Below, one piece after another: positions 39,123 to 48,106 of a stretch of 64,000 bases of DNA (positions are counted from its first letter, which is position 1; each line of letters opens with the position of its first letter). A program made the translations under genes and the position numbers. The DNA lies in the NCBI RefSeq assembly GCF_900107455.1, contig NZ_FNQB01000002.1, positions 744,001-808,000 on the forward strand, in the 5' to 3' direction. The DNA is from Asanoa ishikariensis (GTDB taxonomy: Bacteria; Actinomycetota; Actinomycetes; Mycobacteriales; Micromonosporaceae). The notes under the pieces are model-generated. The model had not been told where the DNA came from and made no database searches. It was given only the letters and a program-made list of their open reading frames with translations.

Positions 39123-39356
39123 ATGGGTGGGAAACCGACGAACGAGGGTCCCGACTTCGGTCTGCTGGTTACGGTCGCCTTGATCGGCACCGAGGCCGAT
39201 GCTGGTGAGATCCGTCGTCGCCTGACCGCTAATGGGATCCGCTCTACCGTGGCTCCTGGGTCTGACGGGCGGACCCGGATTCTGGTCTTTCGCGAGAACG
39301 CGGCTCATGCGCGGAGGTTGGTGGGTGGCGGGGCTCGGGACGCTAGCGCTGATTGA
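39123..39356 (+). CDS. Small DUF2007-like protein
   Basis: 77 aa: DFGLLVTVALIGTEADAGEIRRRLTANGIRSTVAPGSDGRTRILVFRENAAHARRLV in outline, i.e. a beta-alpha-beta-beta-alpha pattern like the DUF2007 'signal transducing' proteins. The N-terminus is set at ATG 39123 behind a G-rich tract that may serve as a ribosome binding site. It stands alone before a gene-poor stretch. Function unknown. Confidence 0.6.
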   Translation: MGGKPTNEGPDFGLLVTVALIGTEADAGEIRRRLTANGIRSTVAPGSDGRTRILVFRENAAHARRLVGGGARDASAD

Positions 39357-39423
39357 TCTTTCGCCGTCCCACGATCGGTCGCCCTTGGTTTCTTCGCTGC
39401 GGTCCTGGCTTGGTCGCGGTTTT

Positions 39424-39507
39424 GGGCGGGGGAGGGTGTTGTGGGCACCGACAGGCCGCAGAGAGCGCGACCTCTATTGTCGGTGCCCACAACACCCTCC
39501 CCCGCCC
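39424..39507. repeat. 30-bp perfect inverted repeat (long hairpin)
   Basis: Left arm 39424-39453 (begins GGGCGGGGGAGGGTG, ends GGGCACCGACA) is exactly complementary to right arm 39478-39507; the loop is 24 nt (39454-39477). Far longer than a terminator stem. Candidate palindromic interspersed repeat or the remnant ends of a small mobile element; no flanking target duplication is obvious. Confidence 0.85.
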
Positions 39508-40031
39508 TGACCTAGTTCGGCCTTGGGCGCCTTTGGCGCCGGGTTTGGTGGGACACAGTCCATTGGCTGATCCTCGCGGTGGGATTTAGCCGCGCCACCG
39601 AATCAACCAGTCCGCCGCCAATCACGGCGTCGGCAGTGCCGGCCCGCGCCAGGACGCCCGGCAGCAAGACCAACGTGCCGGTCAACTGGGCGACGGACCG
39701 GCGACCGCGCCGGCCCGACGCGCTAGCAACGGGTCACCGACGCCCGCCGCCGCGCGCTAGTCAACCCGGATGCCGGACTCTTCTCGCTCATGATGCCCAA
39801 CACGCGATCCTGATGGCGCTCGTGTGGCGGGCCGAGGTCGAGGGCTACGGGGCGAGCTTCAGCGCGCCGGCCATGATCAGCCGCCGGGGTTGTCGCTGCT
39901 TCGGCCCCGGAGCGCCCGAGCCGCCCGAGAGCCCTGCCTATTGGTGGAGGTGGCGCCCCAGCCTCGCTGGGGCCCACGTCTTCTTACATGTACGCACATG
40001 CAAATACATGTCCGCCCCGGCCGAAGGTCCA

Positions 40032-40373
40032 CGCGGCCAGCGACACGGCCGCCGTGCCCGACACGCGCGGCGGTCGGTCGGGCGTGGCTAGGCAGGCCAG
40101 CGTTGACTGGCCAGAGGCCCGCGCGGCCAGCGACACGCCCGCCGTGCCCGACACGCGCGGCGGTCGGTCCGGCGTGGCTAGGCGGGCCAGCGTTGCTGGC
40201 CAAAGGCTCGCGCGGCCAGCGACACGCCCGCCGCGCCCGACACGCGCGGCGGTCAGTCGGGCGTGGCTAGGCGGGCCAGCGCTGCTGGCCAAAGGCTCGC
40301 GCGGCCAGCGACACGCCCGCAGTGCCCGACACGCGCGGCGGTCGGTCGGGCGTTTCTAGGCAGGCCAGCGTGG
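40032..40373. repeat. Tandem repeat, four copies of about 89 bp
   Basis: Units start at 40032, 40122, 40211 and 40300, each beginning CGCGGCCAGCGACACG and containing GCCCGACACGCGCGGCGGTC and GGGCGT-GCTAGGC-GGCCAGC; the last is truncated. Unit length 89-90 is not a multiple of three, so no reading frame persists. Copies differ at few positions, suggesting recent expansion. Confidence 0.85.
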
Positions 40374-40418
40374 CTTGCTCTGATCGCGTGATGCGCGTAC
40401 TGCTGGCGGCGTTTGGGG

Positions 40419-41747
40419 TTAGAAGGAGAACTGGGGGTCTTCTGGGGCTGGTTCGCGGTGTACTTCGACGCCTAGGGCGGCCAGGTCGCCCACGAAGTCG
40501 GGATAGCCGCGGTCGATGTGGTGGACGTGGGAGACCTCGGTGACGCCGTCCGAGCAGAGGGCGGCTATGACCAGGCCTGCGCCGGCGCGGATGTCGGTGG
40601 CTCGGACTGGGGCGCTCGAGAGGCGTTCGCGGCCGCGTACCACTGCGTGGTGGCCGTCGGTTTTGATGTCCGCGCCTAGCCGGGCCATTTCGTTGATGAA
40701 CATGAAGCGGCCGTCGAAGATGTTCTCGGTGACCAGCGAGGCGCCGTCGCTGACCGAGGCCAGGCCGATGGCCATCGGCAGCAGGTCGGTCGCGAAACCC
40801 GGGAACGGCAGCGTGACGATGTCGACGGCCTTGGGGCGTTCGTCCATGCGTACGCGGAATGCCCCTTCTTGGGCCTCGACCACGCCGCCGGCGGAGACGA
40901 GCTTGTCGAGCGCGATCTCCAGGAACGCCGGGTCGACGCCCGTCACCAGCACGTCGCCGCGGGTCATGGCGGCGCCGAAGGCCCAGGTGCCGGCCACGAT
41001 GCGGTCGCCGACGGTGGCGTGCCGCACCGGCGTCAGGGCCTCGACGCCCTCGATCCGCAGCGTCGAGCTGCCGACGCCTTCGATGCGGGCGCCCATCGCG
41101 ATCAGCATCTGGCAGATGTCGACGATCTCCGGTTCGCGCGCGGCGTTGTCGATCTCCGTGCTGCCCTTGGCCAGGACGGCGGCCATGACCAGGTTCTCGG
41201 TGGCGCCGACGCTGGGGAAGTCGAGCCAGATGGTCGCGCCCTGCAGGCCCTGGGGGGCCGACGCGATCACGAAGCCGTGCTCGCCCGAGATCTCCGCGCC
41301 CATCCGGGCCAGGCCCGCTACGTGCATGTCCAGCCCGCGGGAGCCGATCGCGTCGCCGCCGGGGTGGGCCACCCGCACGTAGCCGCGCCGGGCCAGCAGC
41401 GGCCCGAGGACGGCGATGGACGCGCGGAGGCGGCGTACGAGGTCGTAGTCGGCCTCCGTGCCCGGCTCGTCCGGCACGTCGATGGTGACCACGACTGATG
41501 GCGCCGGCCCCTCGCGCCCCGCCGGCACCTCGTCAGCCGTGATCTCCACCTGACACCCGAGCCGGCGGAGCACTTCCGCCATGATCGCGATATCGGTGAT
41601 GCGCGGCACGTTGGTGAGCACGCTGCGCCCCGGAGCCAGCAGCGTCGCCGCCATCAGCTTGAGCGCTGAGTTCTTGGCGCCGACCACGGCTACCTCGCCC
41701 GCCAGTCGTGCGCCGCCTTCGACCTGGATCAGATCCACGTCGGCCAT
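40419..41747 (-). CDS. murA: UDP-N-acetylglucosamine 1-carboxyvinyltransferase, Asp-type active site
   Basis: First committed enzyme of peptidoglycan synthesis, adding enolpyruvate to UDP-GlcNAc. 442 aa from ATG 41747 ([21 protein letters not shown]); a longer form from 41816 would add 23 residues and overlap pduO. The UDP-GlcNAc site [17 protein letters not shown] is intact. The catalytic loop reads [17 protein letters not shown]: Asp132 replaces the cysteine of E. coli MurA (PGGCAIG), as in mycobacterial MurA. That substitution is known to prevent covalent inactivation by fosfomycin. Divergent from pduO, the same pairing as Rv1314c-Rv1315. Confidence 0.94.
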   Translation of the reverse strand: MADVDLIQVEGGARLAGEVAVVGAKNSALKLMAATLLAPGRSVLTNVPRITDIAIMAEVLRRLGCQVEITADEVPAGREGPAPSVVVTIDVPDEPGTEADYDLVRRLRASIAVLGPLLARRGYVRVAHPGGDAIGSRGLDMHVAGLARMGAEISGEHGFVIASAPQGLQGATIWLDFPSVGATENLVMAAVLAKGSTEIDNAAREPEIVDICQMLIAMGARIEGVGSSTLRIEGVEALTPVRHATVGDRIVAGTWAFGAAMTRGDVLVTGVDPAFLEIALDKLVSAGGVVEAQEGAFRVRMDERPKAVDIVTLPFPGFATDLLPMAIGLASVSDGASLVTENIFDGRFMFINEMARLGADIKTDGHHAVVRGRERLSSAPVRATDIRAGAGLVIAALCSDGVTEVSHVHHIDRGYPDFVGDLAALGVEVHREPAPEDPQFSF

Positions 41748-41814
41748 CGTAGGAGTGACTGTCGGTGTCCCGGCCTCGAGGTCGTTCCGCGAGGGCGTCC
41801 GTAGGCTGTTCGTC

Positions 41815-42399
41815 ATGGCCGTCCACCTCACCCGCATCTACACGAAGGCCGGCGACACCGGCTCGACCCGACTGGTCAACAACGAGCAGGTGGCGAAGAC
41901 CCACCCGCGCATCACCGCGTACGCCGACGTCGACGAATGCAACGCGGCGCTCGGCGTGGCGCTCGCGCTGGGCGACCTCGCCGCAGAGGTGCGGGAGGTG
42001 CTGGGGCAGATCCAGAACGACCTGTTCGACGTGGGCGCCGACCTGGCGACCCCGGTGGAGCCCGAACCGGCGTACCCGCCGCTGCGGGTGACCGAGGAGT
42101 ACGTGGAGCGGTTGGAGGGCTGGTGCGACGAGTTCAACGACAAGCTGTCCAAGCTCGACTCCTTCGTCCTCCCGGGCGGCACTGCGGGAGCCGCGCTGCT
42201 GCACGTGGCACGGACGGTCGCCCGCCGCGCGGAACGTGCCGCTTGGTCGCTGATCGCGGAGGATCCCGACCGAACCAGCACGCTCCCGGCAAAGTATCTC
42301 AACCGGCTCTCGGACTTGCTGTTCATCCTGTCAAGAACAGCCAATCCCGGCGGTGATGTGCTCTGGGTCCCTGGCGGGGGCGCTACCAGGAAAAACTGA
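41815..42399 (+). CDS. Cob(I)alamin adenosyltransferase (PduO type)
   Basis: 194-aa enzyme that makes adenosylcobalamin from cob(I)alamin and ATP. N-terminal ATP site [41 protein letters not shown] and the helical [42 protein letters not shown] motifs are standard. TAGGCT ends 7 nt before the ATG, so it is probably leaderless. It supplies the coenzyme for the B12-dependent mutase encoded at 44934. Confidence 0.93.
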   Translation: MAVHLTRIYTKAGDTGSTRLVNNEQVAKTHPRITAYADVDECNAALGVALALGDLAAEVREVLGQIQNDLFDVGADLATPVEPEPAYPPLRVTEEYVERLEGWCDEFNDKLSKLDSFVLPGGTAGAALLHVARTVARRAERAAWSLIAEDPDRTSTLPAKYLNRLSDLLFILSRTANPGGDVLWVPGGGATRKN

Positions 42400-43086
42400 C
42401 GATCCTGGATAGCCCCAGATGGCCGATTCGGGCTGGCCTGGGCTCGCTTTCCTCCGGCCGCGGCTGGCTCGCCGCATAGGAGATCGACTTGGGTCGGGCG
42501 GGTCTCGGCCATCCCTGCCGTCTGGGACGGTCTATGCCATCAGGAGATCGATCTGTGCGGGCCTTGCCGTTTGCGACCGTTCGCGGCCCGAGGAGGTCGC
42601 AGCCGGCCCGCCTAGGCCTATGAAACCCCCGCGCGACCTTTCTCTGCCTAAGCCGAGCGAACCTGGCTTGGCTCGTCGGCTTGGGAGCACTCCTCCGGGT
42701 TCCGGACCGACCGCGCGCCATTGCATGGCGACGGCGCCCTCTTGCCGTGCCGCGCGCGCCCTGAGGGCGCCGAGCGACCGCGCCATCGCGTGGCGACGGC
42801 TCCTCTTGTCGTGCTGCGGGCGCCCTGGGGGCGCCGAGCGACCGCGTGCCATCGCGTGGCGACGGCGTCCTCTTGCCGTGCCGCGCGCCCTGAGGGCGCC
42901 TTCTCGACCTGGCCGAGCGTCACCCCGATCCCGCAGGGCGGCCCGGGGTCGCCTCTCCCTGGTCGAGGCCTGGGGCCGTCGCGCGGCGATGGCCTCCGTT
43001 CGTGCGGTCCACGTCTGGGCGCCGTTTGGACCCTGCGGAGGATCGCCCTGGCCGGAAAACCCGGGGTGCCCGGTCCAGAAGTGGGC
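42400..43086. other. Gene-poor stretch between pduO and the ABC exporter
   Basis: 687 bp without a supported gene. A weak duplicated word (GGAGATCGAYYTG, near 42479 and 42542) and a three-copy tandem array (42709-42900) are the only structure seen. Open frames here have no recognisable domain and shift across the repeats. Confidence 0.6.
42709..42900. repeat. Tandem repeat, three copies of about 64 bp
   Basis: Units start at 42709, 42776 and 42840, each with GACCGCG, GCCAT-GC-TGGCGACGG, CTCTTG-CGTG and a GCGCCCTGAGGGCGCC palindrome near the end. Lengths 67, 64 and 61, so frames are not kept. Each GCGCCC/GGGCGC core could form a small hairpin. Confidence 0.75.
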
Positions 43087-43908
43087 CTAGCCGTCGCGCT
43101 TGGTTGTCCAGCGGAAGGTTGTGATGCAGAGGATCAGGCCGATCACGCACCAGGCGCCCAGGATCAGCGCGACCTTGCCTAGCTCCCAGGTGCCGCCGGG
43201 TTCCTGGGAGGCGAAGGAGTCCGGTAGGAAGACCGAGCGGAGGCCCTGGCACATCCATTTCAGCGGGAAGATCGCGGCGACGTGTTGCATCCAGGACGGG
43301 AGGCTGGTGAAGACGAAGAACACGCCTGAGATGAACTGGAGGATCAGGGCGACCGGGGTGACCACCGCGGGCGCGCTGCGGGCGGTGCGGGCCACCGACG
43401 AGAACGCGATGCCCAACAGCGTGCAGGCGGAGATGCCCAGGAGCGCTACCCAGAGGAAGGTCAGCCAGCGGGCGGCTGTGCTCGGTAGGTCCAGGTCGAA
43501 GAAGAGCGCCGAGACCGCGAGCAGGATCGCCGTCTCCACCACGCCGACGATGAGGACCATGATGATTTTGCCGGCGAAGTAGACCCACTTGGGCATCGGG
43601 GTGCCGCGTAGGCGCTTGAGCACGCCACGGTCGCGCTCGGCCGGGATCTGGATCGCGAGGCTCTGGAAGCCGACGGACAGCAGCCCGGTCGCGATCATGC
43701 CGGTGATGAAGTATTGGGTGAAGTTGACCCCGCCACCGATCTCGCCAGAGAAGATCGACGCGAAGATCACGATCATGATGGCCGGGAAGGCCATCGTGAA
43801 GACCACGGCCTCGCGGCTGCGGGCGAACTGCTTGACCTCGAGGCGACCCTGCCGCAGGCCGAGCGCCAGCGGACCCGGCGCGGCCGGCGTTTGCGTAACA
43901 GCGGTCAT
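43087..43908 (-). CDS. ABC-2 type transporter permease
   Basis: 273-aa membrane protein with six TM helices, the ABC-2 fold of drug and polymer exporters (FTMAFPAIMIVIFASIFSG; FQSLAIQIPAERDRGVLKRLRGTPMPKWVYFAGK is the typical cytoplasmic loop; the last helices surround PSWMQHVAAIFPLKWMCQGLRSVFLP). ATG 43908 overlaps the stop of the ATPase gene (ATGA), so the two are coupled. Resembles the daunorubicin-resistance permease family; substrate unknown. Confidence 0.9.
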   Translation of the reverse strand: MTAVTQTPAAPGPLALGLRQGRLEVKQFARSREAVVFTMAFPAIMIVIFASIFSGEIGGGVNFTQYFITGMIATGLLSVGFQSLAIQIPAERDRGVLKRLRGTPMPKWVYFAGKIIMVLIVGVVETAILLAVSALFFDLDLPSTAARWLTFLWVALLGISACTLLGIAFSSVARTARSAPAVVTPVALILQFISGVFFVFTSLPSWMQHVAAIFPLKWMCQGLRSVFLPDSFASQEPGGTWELGKVALILGAWCVIGLILCITTFRWTTKRDG

Positions 43909-44765
43909 CGGTGTCCGATCATCGTCAGGTAGACGTCTTCGAGGGTCGGCCGGGTCACGGTCAGGCCGGGGACCTCGCCTCCGTAGCCGGCGGCGATCTC
44001 GGCGACCAGCGCCGTCGGTGTGGAGGTCTCCTTGCGCTCGACCGTGCCCTCGGCCGTGCGCCACGACACGGTTGCCGCCGCGTTCTGGCGGTCGCCCAGC
44101 GCCTGCGGCGTGGAGACGGCGACCAGCGAACCGTCGGCGATGACGGCCAGCCGGTGGGCCAGTGCCTCGGCCTCTTCCAGGTAGTGGGTGGTCAGCACGA
44201 TCGTCGTGCCGGCCGCGGAGAGGTCGCGGATGAGATCCCAGAACTCCCGCCGGGCCTCCGGGTCGAAGCCGGTCGTCGGCTCGTCGAGGAAGAGCAGCTC
44301 CGGCCGGCCGACGATGCCCAATGCCACGTCCAGCCGGCGCTTCTGACCGCCCGACAGGGTGTGGGTGCGCGCCCTCGCCTTGTTGGCCAGGCCGACCCGC
44401 GCGATCACCGCTGCCGGGTCGTCGGGGCTCGGGTAGAACTGCGCGAAGTGGTGCACGACCTCACCGACGGTCAGGTCGTCGAACTCGCCGGTGCCCTGCA
44501 GGACGATGCCCACCCGGGCCCGCCAGGCCCGGTCGGCGTGCTCGGGGTCGGCGCCGAGCACGCTCACCGTGCCACCGTCGCGGTGCCGGTAGCCCTCGAG
44601 GATCTCGACTGTCGTGGTCTTGCCCGCGCCGTTGGGGCCGAGTAGCGCGAACACCTCGCCACGGCGAACTTCCAGGTCGACGCCCGCCACCGCGACGTTG
44701 TCGCCGTAGGCCTTGCGTAGGCCACTCACCGCGATCGCGGGCTCCTCCTGCGTCATGACGGACAT
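43905..44765 (-). CDS. ABC transporter ATP-binding protein (DrrA type)
   Basis: 286-aa ATPase. Walker A LGPNGAGKTTTVEIL, Q-loop VLQGTGEFDDLTVGE, signature LSGGQKRRLDVALG, Walker B LLFLDEPTTGFDP, H-loop THYLEEAEALA, and the C-terminal DUF4162-like domain ending TRPTLEDVYLTMIGHR. Start ATG 44765 has GAAGGG at 5 nt. Forms an exporter with the coupled permease; these loci confer self-resistance or toxin efflux in actinobacteria. Confidence 0.92.
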   Translation of the reverse strand: MSVMTQEEPAIAVSGLRKAYGDNVAVAGVDLEVRRGEVFALLGPNGAGKTTTVEILEGYRHRDGGTVSVLGADPEHADRAWRARVGIVLQGTGEFDDLTVGEVVHHFAQFYPSPDDPAAVIARVGLANKARARTHTLSGGQKRRLDVALGIVGRPELLFLDEPTTGFDPEARREFWDLIRDLSAAGTTIVLTTHYLEEAEALAHRLAVIADGSLVAVSTPQALGDRQNAAATVSWRTAEGTVERKETSTPTALVAEIAAGYGGEVPGLTVTRPTLEDVYLTMIGHR

Positions 44766-44933
44766 GATGCCCTTCGCATTCGCGTACGGCCTCCCCGGGT
44801 CAGTTGGTTGTGGGTAACTTCCGCCTGTGGATAACTCAAAATGATCTCCACGGGCCGTCCACACTCGCTTGCATGCGCCGTCACCCCGGGGAAACGCCCG
44901 AAAAGTGGTTAAACGCCGCCTTACACTGCGGCC

Positions 44934-46925
<1,992 letters not shown>

Positions 46926-46967
46926 GCCGGTTGGGACGGCCCGCGAGCTGGGTTCCGGGGTTGCGGG

Positions 46968-47657
46968 TCAGGCCAGGGCGATGATCAAGGCGCTTAGGGC
47001 GGTCAGGCCGCCCAGGACGATGAGGGCTACCCCGCCGGTGTCGAGGCGGGCCGACCAGCGGCGGCGGGCCCAGCGGGTGGCGATGGGAATGCCGGCGAAG
47101 GGAGAGGCGAAGTACGCGAGCCAACCCACCAGGCGCAGGACGCCCGCGACAGGGAGGTCGAGGGTGGCCAGGGCCGCGAGGGCGCTGGCCAGGGTCGCGG
47201 TGACCGCTGTCGCGGCCGCACCCAGGAAGGGGAGGAGAGGGGGCACCAGGGCGGGCAGTTTTCCGTTGTCACCGAGTGCGATCCGAGGTGGGCCGCCGTG
47301 GATTCGGTGGGCGACCCGGGCGAGCATGGCGACGCTGGCGTCGTCGTCCATGTCCAGCGGCGGCTGGGCGGTGGCTGGCGCGGGCTCCGGCGCGGCGCCG
47401 GGGCGGTGGCCGGGCCAGACGCGGGTGCGTTGAAGGTCGGACCAGAGACGCTCGGCCTCACGGTCCACCTCGACGACCGCGGACGCCGCCGCCGCAGCCC
47501 GGCGGTCCGTCTCCTTCGCGTCCTCCTCGGCGCGACGTAGCTCGGCGGCCGCGGCGGCCATCCCGTCGTGGTACGCCCGTTCGGCGACCGCCAGGTTCGT
47601 GGCCCGGCGCGTGACAGTCGCGGCGAGCTCGCTCATCAGGTTGCGGTAGTCGGTCAT
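46968..47657 (-). CDS. Coiled-coil/membrane protein, last gene of the FtsK operon
   Basis: 229-aa protein of unknown family. Residues about 1-80 are a charged coiled coil (AVAERAYHDGMAAAAAELRRAEEDAKETDRR), about 80-130 a Pro/Asp-rich linker, and about 140-229 hold three to four hydrophobic helices (LPFLGAAATAVTATLASALAAL; VLRLVGWLAYFASPFAGIPIATR; TGGVALIVLGGLTALSALIIALA). Its ATG overlaps the stop of the repeat-protein gene (ATGA). The N-terminal coil resembles that at the start of the ATPase in the same operon, so a membrane partner for it is a reasonable guess. Convergent with meaA. Confidence 0.72.
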   Translation of the reverse strand: MTDYRNLMSELAATVTRRATNLAVAERAYHDGMAAAAAELRRAEEDAKETDRRAAAAASAVVEVDREAERLWSDLQRTRVWPGHRPGAAPEPAPATAQPPLDMDDDASVAMLARVAHRIHGGPPRIALGDNGKLPALVPPLLPFLGAAATAVTATLASALAALATLDLPVAGVLRLVGWLAYFASPFAGIPIATRWARRRWSARLDTGGVALIVLGGLTALSALIIALA

Positions 47658-48106
47658 CGCCGGCCCGCCCTGCTGGCACCCGGCGCGACGGCTGGGTCCA
47701 GGCCGATCAGTCTGTCTGGGCGGCTGTCGTCCGCGGCTTGGGCCGAGCGGCTGCCGGGCGAGGTGGCATGCCGGCGGGAGATGAGGCTGCCGTTCATCGG
47801 ACCGGCGTAGCCGGCCTGGGCCGAGCGGTTGTCGGGCCGGATGGCATGCGGGCGGGAGACGAGGCGGCCGTTCATCGGGTCGTCCAGGCCGGCTTGGGCT
47901 GAGCCGGTGTCGGGCCGGATGGCATGCCGGCGGGAGCCCAGGCGGCCGTTCCTCGGGTCGTCGTGGCTGGCGTGGGCCGCGCGGCTGCAGGGCGAGGTGG
48001 CATGCCGGCGGGAGACGAGGCGGCCGTTCCTCGGGCCGGCGTGGCCGGCGTGGGCCGAGTGGGTGTCGGGTCGGATGGCATGCGGGCGGGAGACCAGGTG
48101 GTTCAT
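47654..48106 (-). CDS. Protein made of five 26-residue tandem repeats
   Basis: 150-aa basic protein with no recognised family: five consecutive 26-residue units (residues 1-130) with consensus N-G-R-L-V-S-R-x-H-A-I/T-x-P-x-x-x-S-A-x-A-G-x-x-x-P-x, then a 20-residue tail. The repeats are near-identical at DNA level (78-bp period), so the array is young and the frame is preserved because 78 is a multiple of three. Both ends are ATGA overlaps: with the ATPase stop (48103-48106) and with the start of the coiled-coil gene (47654-47657). This coupling argues for a genuine gene, although the opposite strand is also open. No TM segment or signal peptide. Confidence 0.6.
   Translation of the reverse strand: MNHLVSRPHAIRPDTHSAHAGHAGPRNGRLVSRRHATSPCSRAAHASHDDPRNGRLGSRRHAIRPDTGSAQAGLDDPMNGRLVSRPHAIRPDNRSAQAGYAGPMNGSLISRRHATSPGSRSAQAADDSRPDRLIGLDPAVAPGASRAGRR
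47717..48106. repeat. Tandem repeat, five copies of 78 bp
   Basis: Each unit contains GGCATG-CGGCGGGAG, GAGGCGGCCGTTC-TCGG and GGC-TGGGC-GAGC on the plus strand. It coincides exactly with the coding repeats of the 150-aa protein on the minus strand. Confidence 0.85.

Larger units (their letters stand above)
39357..40418. other. Gene-poor stretch with inverted and tandem repeats
   Basis: About 1.06 kb with no convincing gene. It holds a 30-bp inverted repeat (39424-39507), a region (39580-40000) with one long but atypical open frame whose peptide has no recognisable fold, and a four-copy tandem array (40032-40373). No tRNA or transposase was found. It separates the hbd region from murA. Confidence 0.6.

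Noticed and set aside
39579-40091. 170-aa frame in the gene-poor stretch, faintly like a PIN-domain remnant
   Set aside because: Only scattered resemblance (HDAQHAILMALVWRAEVEG), no acidic triad, and the frame runs into the tandem array.
40032-40373. Possible CRISPR array
   Set aside because: Units abut each other without unique spacers and no cas genes are present.
42419-43090. 223-aa frame between pduO and the ABC exporter
   Set aside because: Peptide changes character at each 64-bp repeat, no start signal and no domain.
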